From positions 186,001 through 250,000 of the forward strand of contig DAYVGO010000005.1 in the NCBI GenBank assembly GCA_045399315.1: a stretch of 64,000 bases of DNA. The letters run 5' to 3'. The notes under the pieces were generated by a model, which saw nothing but the letters and a program-made list of their open reading frames with translations, had not been told where the DNA came from and ran no database searches. The position numbers and the translations under genes were made by a program. Below are positions 29,133 through 40,326 of this stretch, piece by piece. Positions within the stretch are counted from its first letter, which is position 1; each line of letters begins with the position of its first letter. Source of the stretch: Arsenophonus sp045399315 (GTDB lineage: Bacteria > Pseudomonadota > Gammaproteobacteria > Enterobacterales > Enterobacteriaceae).

Positions 29133-29563
29133 AAAACACTTTATTTTCATATAGATAAAATATTATTGTGTTGATTTTATTGCTTACAGCTAGTTACAAA
29201 TTAGTAATTGGCTTGTGGTGTTAGTTTAGGCCATACAGTTGACAGACAAGCAATGATCAACAATATTTTTTATAGTCAATCAATAGATATAAAATAATAT
29301 TAGCTTCTTGAAGATGTTTTATAGTCGTAGTTCTGTGTTTGATGATGTTTAACATAAGGATATAGATGATAAAATATTTAAAATTTACTCTTTAATCATT
29401 AACCAGTTATAAGTCATCCATAAAAATGTCATATGGAGAAATTTGTAACCGGTTTTTTCATATAAATGATAAAATTGTAGGTAATCCTCTCCTTAGATAG
29501 CTTTTTTGTGTAGATATTCAAACATTATTACCCTCGAAATATAGGCTATCGAAAGGTAAGACT
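29133..29563. other. AT-rich spacer, nothing recognised
   Basis: About 430 bases separate the nuclease from the phoH remnant. No open frame or known motif was seen. An AACCGGTT palindrome near 29447 followed by a T run could be a weak terminator. Confidence 0.4.
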
Positions 29564-30357
29564 ATGAGTAGACAGAAAGCTGCGACAAAAGCACGTCGAG
29601 AATTAAGAAGATCTTTAGGAAAAGAAAGTCGTTAGTCTCGTTTAAAAGAGATCAACAATATTGCTTCTTTTGCTAATTTTTCTGGTATTGAAACCATCGG
29701 TATGGCTTGTGAAACTCGTGATAGTTCTCCCATTATTCCACGAAGTGAAGCACAAAGAAAATACATTGAAGCAATGTAAGTGGCAAAAATTGATTTTGGC
29801 CAATGGTGAAGCAGGCTGTGGTAAAATATTTATTAGCGTTGTGATGGCTGCTGATGTCCTCATCAATAAAGAAATAAATAAAATTATTGTCACTCGTCCG
29901 ATTCTGCAAGTAAGAGGAGGATTTAGGGCTCTTACCGGGTAATATGGCAGAGAAATTTGCCCCTTTCTTTCGGCCAGTATATGGTATTTTAGCCAAAAGG
30001 TTGGATCACTCTTTTCTACAATATTGTCTGCGGCCCAAGGTAGGCAAAGTAGAAATCGCGCCTTTTGCTTACATGCGTGGTAGAACATTTGAAAACACGT
30101 TTGTGATAATGGATAAAGTGCAAAATGTTACTGCTAATCAAATGAAAATGTTTTTAACCCGTTTAGGTGAAAATGTTACTGTAGTAGTCAATGGTGATGT
30201 TTCTCAGTGTGATCTGCCATTAGGCATCGTTTCTGGATTGTAAGATACATTGCGACGTTTTGATTGTGATGATTTAGTCTTCGTCGTGGCATTTACCATT
30301 GGTGATTGTGTCCGTTCTGAGTTCTGTCATAAGGCCTTATTAGCTTATGAGCTTTAA
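29564..30357 (+). pseudogene. phoH: phoH remnant (PhoH-family ATPase)
   Basis: The remnant starts with MSRQKAATKARRELRRSLGK, as in E. coli PhoH. A TAG stop replaces a codon after GKESR, and frameshifts occur near 29778 and 29930. The Walker A region survives as GEAGCGKIFIS with the final Thr changed. The later block EKFAPFFRPVYGILAKRL, APFAYMRGRTFENTFVIMDK and KMFLTRLGENVTVVVNGDVS reads well, then a TAA at 30241 breaks the end. At least four lesions are visible. Confidence 0.92.
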
Positions 30358-30954
30358 TTAAACAGGTGGTTTATTTGGATAGCGTTCAGTCGATCTGGGT
30401 GCTATTTATTTTTGTATCAGCAAGAAAACTATTTAATATATTTTATGTTATCAATAAAAATAAAATAGCAAAATTGCCAACATACTTTAAAATGTGATTT
30501 TGTATTATTATGTGGCTAATAGTAGTAAGAAAGCTAACTAGTAGAGTCGACACTTGCCAGATGGTTACCCGTAATTTTAAGTAGAATTAATTTATTGGTA
30601 ACAAATAACCAATAAATTTAACCCCCTTCCTTCTCCAACAATCAAATATTTTACTATTGATCATTTGTTATTTGCCGGTCTGGATAAATGTCAACACAAA
30701 TATTATTATTTACACATATACAATTGATTAATTTATTTTTTTAATATATTTTATCATCTACTGATAAATCATGTTTTTTATTCCGATAAACAAAGGTATT
30801 TTGGATTTTAAATTCAAGATAAATTGTCATATCAGTAAAGTTAAATATTAAATTTTGTTTAATAGTAACGCAGCATTATTTAATTGCCATTTATGTCAAT
30901 TTATGTAAAGTGTAAGCTTGCTATTTCATTTAATTTGAAAAATATGTACAACCA
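30358..30954. other. AT-rich spacer, nothing recognised
   Basis: About 600 bases between phoH and the TPS remnants hold no frame or repeat I can support. The TPS promoter would have been at its right end. Confidence 0.45.
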
Positions 30955-32643
30955 ATGAAATTATTACCCATGCTTAGGAGTCGTGTTTTATCTAGCACGA
31001 TTTTCTTACATTTATTTGCGGACACTTCTTTATTGTGATTGGATAATAGCGATAACCTATTGGATCGCCAAATCCCGTTGCCAGCCCAACAATAGCCGTT
31101 TAAGGCCAAACTAGCGTATGTTGGTTTATTTGAAGCACAAGCTAAAAAAATTGTTATTTCCGGCGGAAAGTCGTTGTTTCATAATTAAACAAGTGTCTGT
31201 CTCAGGTCAACAAGTGTTCCCACATTGACTACCTCTTCAACGACTCACCAATCAAGCCAAAGGTCATTACTTTGGTATTGACGGGATCAACCTATTGGTA
31301 ACAAATCTACAAAATAGGTTAATTAACCATCGTTGGATCACCAGCCGCGTTTTTGTTCCTGCCCAAGATTTATCTACCGGAACACTCAAACTGGTTGTGA
31401 TAGCAGGAAAAGTGGCAAAAGTTATTTTTACTAGTGATTCGTCGACTTATAGTAATTTATATGTGGTAATGCCTGCTCATAAAAATAGTCTACTCGATCT
31501 ACGTTATATTGAGCAGGGTTTAGAAAACCTGCAGCGTTTACCAACAGTACAAGTTTCAATAGAAATGGTATCGGGTGAAACGCCAATTGTTATCAATCAC
31601 CAGCAATCGCGCTATTAGCATGCAGGTGCTTGATTGGATAACTCAGGCTCGAAAAGCACAGGCAAATCTCAAAAAGGTGTAATGTTAGCGCTGGATAATC
31701 CGACATCACTAAGTGACCTATTTTATATAACGGCTATTCGAGATGATATTTTTTCTGACAATCAACACCCGATTAACTATAGCATCCATTACTCTTTACC
31801 TTTGGGATATTAGCAATTTGTTGCAACAGCTAGCTATTATGAATATAGCCAATAGTCAAGCTGGTGATGGCATGAATGATAACAGCCAATATCGTGGTAA
31901 AAGTAAAAGCGTAACTTTGCTATTGAGTAACATGTTATACCGCGACACGACCGCTAAAACAATAGCATCTTATGATATCTATGTGTGCGAAAGCCGTAAC
32001 TTTATCCATGATACTGAAATTGAAAATCAAAAACGCCGTACCACAGGATGGAAGCTCACACTTAATCACCGTCAATATATCGGACCAGCTGTGCTAAATT
32101 TAGAGGCAACTTATCAACACGGAACTCACTGGTTTGGCACGCTGCCAGCCTTTGAAGAATATTCAACCACTAAACTCACCAAATTATGCCACCGCACTAG
32201 TAAAAATCATTCAATTTTCAGCATCAGCTAGTGTGCTTTTTTATCGTGAAGCAACCAATGTGTTTTGAAACGCAATATCTGCGCCAGCTCAGTGTTACAC
32301 CGCTTACTGTGCCAGATAATTCAGTATAGGTAACCGCTGGATGGTGCATGGCTTTAATGGTGAACGCACGCTGAGTGCAGATCGTGGTTGGACTATTAGA
32401 AACAGATTGTCATGGACTTTACCATTCCCCAGCCAAGAACTCTATATTGCTGCCGATTATGGTGAAATTGGTGGACGAGGAGCAGACTTGAATCTTGGCA
32501 CCCACTTGGCGGGTAGAGCGATGGGTTTGCGTTGAGCAATTAACACTGCTAATCTGAGCTATGATTTCTCTGTTGGCACACCATTCTCTAAACCGGTTGG
32601 TTTCAAAACCGAGTCGGCAACGTTTGCTTTCTCTATAAATTAG
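30955..32643 (+). pseudogene. TpsB-type outer-membrane transporter remnant (ShlB/FhaC/HecB family)
   Basis: TpsB proteins are 16-strand barrels with POTRA domains that secrete a partner TpsA exoprotein. Scraps of the POTRA region (CLRSTSVP, GTLKLVVIAGKVAKVIF, LLDLRYIEQGLENLQRLPTV) and of the barrel (KSKSVTLLLSNMLYRDTTAK, RRTTGWKLTLNHRQYIG, ELYIAADYGEIGGRG) can be read in changing frames. The end has TANLSYDFSVGTPFSKP. Many frameshifts and stops break it. It sits 20 bases upstream of the TpsA remnant, the usual TPS order. Confidence 0.87.
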
Positions 32644-32663
32644 AATTACTGAGATCTATCACC

Positions 32664-35403
32664 ATGAACAAGTTATTTTATCGTTTAATTTTTAATGCCG
32701 TGCGCTAAATGGTGATGGTAGTTGCAGACATTACCCTAAGTCATCGTGCAGGGTCTGCTTGTTGTTCCGTAAATCGACTGACAGAGAAAATAGATCACTG
32801 CATTCATTGGTCAGTAAAATCGCTAATGGCTTCACTGTGGTTAACCCTTGGCCTGGTCAGTATCAATGGCCAAGCTTCTAATATTAAGGCAGATGATAAT
32901 GCTCAGGGTAACCAACAACCGACCATCGTTAATAGCTAAGATGGCTCGCCATAAGTCAATATTAAAGCACCAAATCATGATGGCATTTCACGCAACCAAT
33001 ACAGTCAATTTGATGTTGACCAGTGAGGCGCGATCTTCAATAACAGCAGTAGCAAGGTAAATACCCAATTGGCTGGCATGATCCAAAGCAACGATTGGTT
33101 GGCGAAAGGAGAGGCTAAAATTATCTTGAACGAAATCAATAACCGTGATCCAAGCTAACTCAATGACTTTATTGAAGTGGCAGGTAAAAAGGCGCAAGTA
33201 ATTATCGCCAACCCTGCCGACATCACTAATGACAATGACACTAACTATACAGCGTTAATTGCCCGTTCAGTGAATATCAATGCCAAATTACATGCACAGA
33301 CGCTGGTGATACAACAGGTAAAAATTAGCTTGCTGCCGATGGCAAAACGATCCTTAAAAGCGAGTAGAGCAAGATGCAAAACCTAAATTTGCACTCGATG
33401 TCGCAGCACTGGGAGGTATATACCAACAGAATAATCATGCGCGGCACTGAGCATGGCATTAGGGTGCGTAATGTGGGTTATATTGGTGCTCAGGCAGGGA
33501 ATATTTTCTTATCTGTTGACGGTAAAATTACCAATATAGGGGTTATCACCAGCAACCAACATTTGGCAATTGAAAGCCAGCAAGCGGCAATAACCACGGC
33601 ATATTATTGGTTGGTCAGAGTGTTAACTTGACAGCTAAAAATGCCATTAACAACACAGATAAAGGTCAAATTGTCGCTGGCCGTGATGCCATTCTGAGTG
33701 CAGAGCAGGTTAACAGTAATTCGATGACACTACTTGCTACCGGTATCGATAGCAAAGGGAAATTCACTACGGCGGGCTCACTCATTATTAAAGGTCACAA
33801 AGCGGTTGTGTTACAAGGAGATATCGTCGCCAAAGAAAATATTGTGCTGACAGCGGGATTGCTTGATTTAATAGGCTCTAATATACAATCAAAAGATATT
33901 ACCTTAACCGCCACTGAATCAGCTATTGACACTCAAAAAGCCAATATCGTTGCTGTCAATAAAGCGATATTCAAGACAAAAAAAGGCATTAATAACCAAC
34001 AGGGTAAATTGATTCAAAAAGGCACGGCTGACCGTTTATTACATAGCTATTCTTTGAACAATCAGCAAGACGGAATCAACCTTACTGGTGGCGCGTCTAT
34101 AGTGGTCAATGAACTAAATAACCAATCAGGTAATCTCAATAGCCAAGGTGATTTAAGCCTTAATGTTAATAAACTTGAAAACCAGAAAGGGACAATGGTA
34201 GTGGCAAAAACTGGGTCATTAATACTGGTTGCGCGGGAAAGTATTGATAATACCCAAGGCACCCTGTTTGGTGAAAAAATATTGTGCTAAATACAACATC
34301 GTTGACAAATCTTGATGGGAAACTAATCAGCAAATAAGATGATATGTTAATTCAGTCTCAAATGTTGCAAGGACAACGTGGCGAAATTTTAGAAAACGGA
34401 CAACTGATGTTAACAGGTGAAGAGATTGATCCCGCTGAAGCGAATACCCAAGTAGATAATATCCAACTTACCACGAATAACCTGAATCATAACCAAGGCA
34501 CTTTAGCTCAATTAGGTGAACAGCCAGAGGCAATTCAGGTTGTTCAGAAGTTGGCTAACCAAACCGAGGATATCTGCACTAACGGTTCATTCCTGATCAA
34601 AGCCAATCAATTGGACAACTAGCAAGGTAAAATATTTAGCGGCCAAAAAGGGAGCACTCAAGCTACAAATTCAGCAAGTGTTGAATATACTGATGGCGAA
34701 TTAACCAGCCGTCGGGGTGTGATAATGGATAGCCCGTTGTTATTTAACCGAGCGGGAATGGTTACCGTCCCCTCTGGGGATCTAGTACTGAATGCATTAT
34801 CGCTGGATGGTAATAGAGGAACATTGCAGACGAGTAAAACTCTTGACCTGAAAGGAAATGTACTATCGTTAAATCATGCACTGAGCCAAGCAGATTACAT
34901 TCTTATAGAAGCCGACTCCCTTAAGCATTAAGGTGGTAAGCTGTTACAAACAGGCGATCAAGCGGAGCAAATTTTTTACTGGGTAATTTTCATAATCAAG
35001 GTGGTGAAATTGGCAGCAATGGCGATTTGCTTCTGCAAGCCAATACCCTTAATCACCAAAGCGGTCAAATTATCAGCGCCAAAAATGGTCAGCTGACTGT
35101 TGAACTGGACAATGATTTGCTGAATCAACACGGTGTGGTTGTCACTGAAACAAAGTTAACAATTCAGGCTGATCACATCGACAACCTGCAAGGTAAATTG
35201 GTTTCCAGGCAGGGGCAGTTGCAGCTTGCTATTACTAAAAATATTAATAACCAAGAGGGTTTGATTGCCGCTGAACAGTTATTGATGATCAGCAATCAAG
35301 CACTGCTAAACCGACAAGGTCATCTGCAGGCACAAAACATCAATATGTAGATTAATACTCATGGTCAGCAACTGAGTAATAGGCAAAGCGCTGCTGGGAA
35401 AGG
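32664..35403 (+). pseudogene. TpsA-type filamentous haemagglutinin/haemolysin remnant
   Basis: The N-terminus MNKLFYRLIFNAVR, a TAG, then VMVVADITLSHR is the extended signal region of FhaB/HecA/CdiA-type exoproteins. The TPS secretion domain follows: NQYSQFDVDQ, AKIILNEINNRDPS, FIEVAGKKAQVIIANPAD. Behind it are many haemagglutinin repeats (for example LLQANTLNHQSGQIISAKNG). At least eight stops or frameshifts occur. It breaks off at about 35403, where rimJ sequence begins, so the bulk of the stalk and any C-terminal toxin are gone. Whether it was an adhesin, cytolysin or contact-inhibition toxin cannot be told. Confidence 0.9.
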
Positions 35404-35615
35404 TATTTGACTGATCGGTTGAAGCTACGGTTAGCCTGTGAAACTGATGCTTACTGTTTGGCTGATTACTATTGTCACAACAAAGATTTTTTAAAGCCTT
35501 AGGAGCCTGTTCGTAATAGCAGTTATTATCAGCCTGTGGCCTGGAGTAAACGTTTGCATATTATGGTAAAATGTATCATCGCAAAAGTGCTTTTTATTTT
35601 CTGTTGTTAGATAAG
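35404..35615 (+). pseudogene. rimJ: rimJ 5' half, detached (ribosomal protein S5 N-acetyltransferase)
   Basis: YLTDRLKLRLACETDAYCLA, then YYCHNKDFLKP, a TAG in place of Trp, and EPVRNSSYYQPVAWSKRL correspond to the N-terminal third of RimJ. After a frameshift, KSAFYFLLLDK continues to about 35615, where similarity stops. The first dozen residues are missing, replaced by TpsA sequence. The remaining two thirds of rimJ lie on the opposite strand at 38146-38473, beyond murJ. The end here (LLLDK) and the start there (ETEVIVVINFS) meet at the same point of the family alignment. Confidence 0.88.
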
Positions 35616-35641
35616 TTAGCTTGCCAAATCAATTTTGCGTT

Positions 35642-35665
35642 GAAAAAGCGCTTTAACGCTTTTTC
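35642..35665 (-). terminator. Probable terminator of murJ
   Basis: A 9-bp perfect stem GAAAAAGCG/CGCTTTTTC with a six-base loop lies 48 bases past the murJ stop and could act in both directions. The T residues are part of the stem rather than after it, so strength is uncertain. Confidence 0.55.
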
Positions 35666-35712
35666 ACAATGACACACTAGTTTTGCAATTAACTTATTTG
35701 CTGTTTGGTTGG

Positions 35713-37248
35713 CTAAATAGCTCGTTGAGAGAAATCGCGCACACGAAAACCAAAAACAAACAACGCGGTAAAATAACTGATTGCACCAGCAACAATGACC
35801 AATAATAAGCGCACGATGCGCATCAACATATTGCCTTGTTCCCATGCTGGCATAACATTTAATAACAATAATAATACCACTATCATAACAATTAACGCCA
35901 TGGTTAATTTGACCAGGAATTTTCCCCAGCCAGCTAACGGAATAAAAATCGCCTGACGGCGTAACTGCCAATAAAGCATCAAGGCATTAAAACATGCCGC
36001 TAAGCCAATGGATAAAGCCAATCCGGCATGTTTTAGCGGGCCAATAAAGGCAAGATTCATTAATTGCGTCAAAATTAAAGTAATAATCGCGATTTTGACC
36101 GGTGTTTTAATATCTTGTCGCGAATAGAAGCCAGGTGCTAATACTTTAACGACAATTAACCCCATTAAGCCAACGCAATAGGCAATTAAGGCACGCTGGG
36201 TCATTACTGCATCATAAGCGGTAAAGTTGCCATACTGAAAAAGTGAAACTGTCAACGGTTGAGCTAAAATAGCTAACACGATGGCGCAAGGTAGTGCTAA
36301 TAAAAAGCAAAGTCGTAATCCCCAGTCCATTAACCGCTGGTATTCTTTATGATCACTTGTTGAAAAACTTTTTGCCAGAGAAGGTAATAAGATAGTGCTC
36401 AATGCCACACCTAACACACCGGTAGGAAGCTCCATTAATCGATCGGCATAATACATCCATGAAACAGAGCCTGATTGTAAAAACGAAGCAAAAATAGTAT
36501 TAATAATTAACGAAATTTGACTCACAGAAACACCAATAATCGCTGGTCCCATTAACTTTATTACTCGCCACACTCCACTATCACGAAAAGAAATACGCGG
36601 CAAAACTAACATACCAACCTTGCGTAAATAAGGTAATTGATATAGCAACTGTAAGATACCGCCCGCTAAAACTCCCCAGGCTAATGCTATGATAGGTGGT
36701 TGACAATAAGGCGCTAATAGCAGTACTGACATAATCATACTGATATTAAGTAAAGTGGGCGCAAAGGCTGGAACAGAGAAACAGTTCCAGACATTTAGAA
36801 TAGCACCAGCTAACGAGACTAAAGAGATCAACAAAATATAAGGAAAAGTTATTCTTAATAAGCGAACGGTTAAATCAAATTTATCCGCTATATCAGTAAA
36901 ACCGGGGGCGGTAATATAAATAATCCAAGGAGCGGCTAATATCCCCGCCAATGTGACAATCGCCAAAATTAATGTCAATAAACCGGCAACATAAGCAATA
37001 AAAGTGTGAGTGGCCTCATCATCTTGCTGATTTTTATATTCGGCTAATATAGGTACAAAGACTTGGGAAAAGGCGCCTTCAGCAAAGATGCGGCGTAAAA
37101 GATTCGGCAAACGAAAAGCAACAAAAAAAGCGTCTGTCGTCGCACCAGCCCCAAAAAAACGTGCGATAATGGCGTCACGAATAAACCCTAATACGCGGGA
37201 AAACATAGTCATAAAGCTTATCGTTGCTAACGATTTTAGTAGATTCAT
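35713..37248 (-). CDS. murJ: MurJ (MviN), lipid II flippase
   Basis: MurJ flips lipid II to the periplasmic face for peptidoglycan synthesis and is essential. The 511-residue length equals E. coli. It begins MNLLKSLATISFMTMFSRVL and carries GFIRDAIIARFFGAGATTDA with the conserved Arg/Asp of the central cavity, then FVAFRLPNLLRRIFAEGAFS. Fourteen hydrophobic segments follow. It is intact and is the only intact gene within an inverted block bounded by the two rimJ halves. Neighbours yceH and mviM, present in E. coli between rimJ and murJ, are absent. Confidence 0.96.
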   Translation of the reverse strand: MNLLKSLATISFMTMFSRVLGFIRDAIIARFFGAGATTDAFFVAFRLPNLLRRIFAEGAFSQVFVPILAEYKNQQDDEATHTFIAYVAGLLTLILAIVTLAGILAAPWIIYITAPGFTDIADKFDLTVRLLRITFPYILLISLVSLAGAILNVWNCFSVPAFAPTLLNISMIMSVLLLAPYCQPPIIALAWGVLAGGILQLLYQLPYLRKVGMLVLPRISFRDSGVWRVIKLMGPAIIGVSVSQISLIINTIFASFLQSGSVSWMYYADRLMELPTGVLGVALSTILLPSLAKSFSTSDHKEYQRLMDWGLRLCFLLALPCAIVLAILAQPLTVSLFQYGNFTAYDAVMTQRALIAYCVGLMGLIVVKVLAPGFYSRQDIKTPVKIAIITLILTQLMNLAFIGPLKHAGLALSIGLAACFNALMLYWQLRRQAIFIPLAGWGKFLVKLTMALIVMIVVLLLLLNVMPAWEQGNMLMRIVRLLLVIVAGAISYFTALFVFGFRVRDFSQRAI

Positions 37249-37503
37249 GCAATATCTTTATTAATGGTGTCCATAATAGATTGATAAAGTGTATCAGCGA
37301 TCCATAGGCATGACCATGAATTAGAATAACTTTTTTGCCAAGGCAAAGTATAAGCGCTATTACACACATCTTCCCGTCATATTTTAATTATTCTTTAGGC
37401 GAAGTTAGTCTGGTAAATTACGCGCTCAGGTTTTGCGACTAAATCCCTTGGCAACCTGCATTTATCATCCGCTTTGCACATTGAGTCAGATATATGCTAG
37501 TAT
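37249..37503. other. Upstream region of murJ
   Basis: This stretch should hold the murJ promoter. On the minus strand a 22-codon open tail ends at about 37398 (RDLVAKPERVIYQTNFA and stop), with higher GC than its surroundings, and might be the end of a lost gene. I cannot identify it. Confidence 0.35.
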
Positions 37504-37873
37504 TTAAGGGTTATGAGGTTTACTAAAGCCCAAAATATCACAAATTATTATTATCATATTATCAAAATCATTTTTACTACCAACAAATACATCAGGAAAT
37601 CCTTTTAGCATTTCACTGGCTTTATCAAACTCCATTTCTGATGCATTTGCTTTAAAAAATATTTGCTTAGTAAAATGGCTCAATAGTATCAACTTGATCC
37701 TTACTTAAAACAAAAAAATGTTCTTTAGTTAGGTTGACTTTTGCATAATAGCAATTATCTATATGTTTTAATATTTCATCGCAACATTCGCCACAATAGC
37801 CCTTTCTGCTTTCAAGCAGCACTTTTTTTTTCATATGGATCTTGCTGGTAATAATTAAAGCCAAACATTTCAT
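37504..37873 (-). pseudogene. Broken gene, unknown
   Basis: Two frames join on the minus strand: KKVLLESRKGYCGECCDEIL and KEHFFVLSKDQVDTIEPFY in one, then SHFTKQIFFKANASEMEFDK and GSKNDFDNMIIIICDILGFS in the next. A nine-A run near the start suggests another slip, since MFGFNYYQQDPYEKK reads in the third frame just before it. The CxxCC cluster in GYCGECC hints at a metal site. It is not YceH or MviM, which would be expected here. I cannot name it. Confidence 0.5.
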
Positions 37874-38145
37874 TATTTTTTATAATAATATTATTTAAGT
37901 GAGCCTTACCTTACTGTTTAACATTTCTACCAGAATATTACCGTTATTAATGTCTACCTTCATTATTACTAATTTTAGCTAACACAGCTTGTTGATTTAT
38001 TACTTGTTTTGTTATAATAATGTCTCTTTTAAAAATAAAAAAATGAACAGCTGGTTATTAACCAACAAAATTTAACATATTAAAAAGTTTAAATCTTTCG
38101 ATCATAGCGCACTAGAACTAGATATTTCGTTTATAATTTAAAAAA

Positions 38146-38473
38146 TTAATCTCGATTATTTTTTGTGATTAATGACATCAAAATATGATCTTGCCATTCA
38201 CCATTAATTTGCAAATAAGTTTTAGCATATCCCTTTGGTTTAAAACCTATTTTTCTCAATAAATTACCACTACGATGGTCATGGGGCATATAATTTGCCA
38301 TAATTCTATGCATCTGCTGCTGGTATTGCATAAAATGAATAGTCGGGATTAACGCTTCATACATTAACCCTTTTCCCTGCTACATTTCACTCATTGAGTA
38401 ACCTAGATAGCAAGCTTGAAAAGCCCCTCTGATAATATTTGCTAAAATTGATCACAACGATAACTTCAGTCTC
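38146..38473 (-). pseudogene. rimJ: rimJ 3' two thirds, detached and inverted
   Basis: Reading minus: ETEVIVVINFS, a frameshift, RGAFQACYLGYSMSEM, a TAG in place of Trp, then QGKGLMYEALIPTIHFMQ and a clean 72-residue tail with HRIMANYMPHDHRSGNLLRK and GFKPKGYAKTYLQINGEWQD. This is the acetyl-CoA-binding and C-terminal part of RimJ. Its 5' edge at about 38473 continues exactly where the other half (35404-35615, plus strand) stops. RimJ acetylates the N-terminal Ala of ribosomal protein S5 and is dispensable in E. coli. Confidence 0.92.
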
Positions 38474-38517
38474 ATGCTTATTTTATGAGAGCAAATGGGA
38501 TTGAAAGCTGTATGACT

Positions 38518-38594
38518 TGGTGCGTCCGAGTGGACTTGAACCACCGACCCCCACCATGTCAAGGTGGTGCTCTAACCAACTGAGCTACGGACGC
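38518..38594 (-). tRNA. tRNA-Val (anticodon GAC)
   Basis: The 77-base minus-strand sequence folds as a cloverleaf. The acceptor GCGTCCG pairs with CGGACGC, and the D-arm reads TAGCTCAGTTGGTTAGAGC. The anticodon arm ACCACCTTGACATGGTGG exposes GAC, and the T-arm has GTTCAAGTC. The CCA end is encoded. It matches E. coli valV/valW, which also lie near mdtK. Only one copy is seen here. It decodes GUC and GUU. Confidence 0.97.
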
Positions 38595-38755
38595 AATAAA
38601 ATTATCATAGCGACAATGTGGAAACGAATATTAACGGGCAGTTTTAATTCTGGCAAGGAAAAAATACAAATTGATGTCTAACTGCTCGTATTTAATGCTA
38701 TTTAGCATAAGAGTGCTATTTATATTCCTTCTACTCTTATATTATAAGCAGATGG

Positions 38756-40129
38756 TCATCGAGCTGAATTTCGTAAGACAAACTCATCAGGCTGACGTTG
38801 AAGCCATAATATGCGGCTAAATATCATAATAGCTGATGTGGTTAAGCCAATAATAAAACCGATCCAAAAACCTTTCGGTCCTAGATGTGGTACCATCAAG
38901 TCAGTTAAACCTAGTAGATAACCACTTGGTAGGCCCAGTAACCAGTATGCGATGAAAGTGATAAAGAAGACAGACCGTGTATCTTTATAACCTCGTAATA
39001 TGCTAGCACCAATCACTTGAATGGCATCGGAAATTTGATAGATAGCGGCAAATAACATTAACTGTGAAGCCAATAAGACCACTTCTGGATTTCGATTATA
39101 CATTAATGCGATCTGCTCTTTAAATGACGCTGTCACAATTGCAGTGCAACAAGCAATCGTTAGACCTACCATAATGCTAGTGTAAGCTGATACTTTGGCA
39201 TTTGCCGTTGAGGCACTACCTAAATTATAACCAACACGAATAGTTGCTGCCATCCCAAGAGAAATCGGAAACATAAACATTAACGAACTAAAATTTAAAG
39301 CTACTTGATGTCCTGCGACAGCAATAATGCCTAATGGCGCGACCAGTAGGGCAACAATAGCAAAAAGTGTTACCTCGAAGAAATAGGCTAGACCAATAGG
39401 TAAACCTAACACAAAAAGACGTTTAAGTAATGCGAAGTCAGGTAAAGCAAGTTGTTGATTATCATGTATATCGTGTTGTGACGGTGCATGGCGGACGTAC
39501 CAGCGCATAACAAGGAACATAGCCCAATATACTGACGCAGTGGCTACACCACAACCTACACCACCAAGTGCTGGTGCGCCGAAATGACCATAGATAAAAA
39601 TATAGTTGACTGGGATGTTGATAAATAAGCCGAGAAAACCAATAAACATCCCTGGTTTTGTTTTGGATAACCCATCACACTGACTGCGTAATACTTGATA
39701 AAAAAGATAGCCTGGCGTTCCCCACATAATTGCATGCAGAAAACGTATGGCTTTATTTGCCAATTCATGATTAATATTAGGCATGTTATTAATAATATGG
39801 TTGCTATTATAAAGTATACTTATAACAAAAAGTGATAAAAAGAAAGCCAACCATAATCCTTGTTGTATATGATTACCGATAATTTGACGGCGGCCTGAAC
39901 CATTTAATTGAGCCACAACGGGTGTTAAGGCCAGTAATAAACCGTGACCAAACAAAATAGCCGGTAACCAGATTGACGTTCCCACTGCAACGGCTGACAT
40001 ATCGGTTTCACTGACTTTGCCCGCCATTACAGTATCAACAAATCCCATAGCGGTTTGAGAGAATTGGGCAAGAATAATTGGAATACCTAATGATAATAAA
40101 CTCTGTGCCTCTTTAAAATATTTATTCAC
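38756..40129 (-). CDS. mdtK: MdtK (NorM), MATE-family Na+/drug antiporter
   Basis: This inner-membrane pump exports cationic drugs and some dipeptides. The GTG at 40129 gives 457 residues, the E. coli length, starting VNKYFKEAQSLLSLGIPIIL with AAGG upstream; a longer ATG frame to 40177 is less likely. Twelve helices are predicted. Landmarks are QFSQTAMGFVDTVMAG, GTSIWLPAILFGHGLLLALT, VAQLNGSGRR and GILRGYKDTR-like ASILRGYKDTR. It is divergent from ribC as in E. coli and intact. Confidence 0.95.
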   Translation of the reverse strand: MNKYFKEAQSLLSLGIPIILAQFSQTAMGFVDTVMAGKVSETDMSAVAVGTSIWLPAILFGHGLLLALTPVVAQLNGSGRRQIIGNHIQQGLWLAFFLSLFVISILYNSNHIINNMPNINHELANKAIRFLHAIMWGTPGYLFYQVLRSQCDGLSKTKPGMFIGFLGLFINIPVNYIFIYGHFGAPALGGVGCGVATASVYWAMFLVMRWYVRHAPSQHDIHDNQQLALPDFALLKRLFVLGLPIGLAYFFEVTLFAIVALLVAPLGIIAVAGHQVALNFSSLMFMFPISLGMAATIRVGYNLGSASTANAKVSAYTSIMVGLTIACCTAIVTASFKEQIALMYNRNPEVVLLASQLMLFAAIYQISDAIQVIGASILRGYKDTRSVFFITFIAYWLLGLPSGYLLGLTDLMVPHLGPKGFWIGFIIGLTTSAIMIFSRILWLQRQPDEFVLRNSAR

Positions 40130-40326
40130 GCACGATACCTTATTAAAAAATGAATAGAAACCGGAAAAGTAATCCATCCTCTAAAATTTGCTTATTGTAT
40201 CGATTTGACAAAGCTATAGCTATAAATAGATAGAAAGTCGCCATATTTATTGTTCCTAGAGTGCTTATCTGTCATAACTGGCGTAGAATGAGGCTTAATC
40301 CTTTATTTAAGTTGGGAACATAAAAT

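Noticed and set aside
29642..30088. Minus-strand frames of 148 and 87 residues across phoH
   Set aside because: They lie opposite recognisable PhoH sequence and only stay open as its shadow.
34340..35350. Short frames at 34344, 34719 and 35027 as separate genes
   Set aside because: All are haemagglutinin-repeat pieces of the same broken TpsA gene, not independent proteins.
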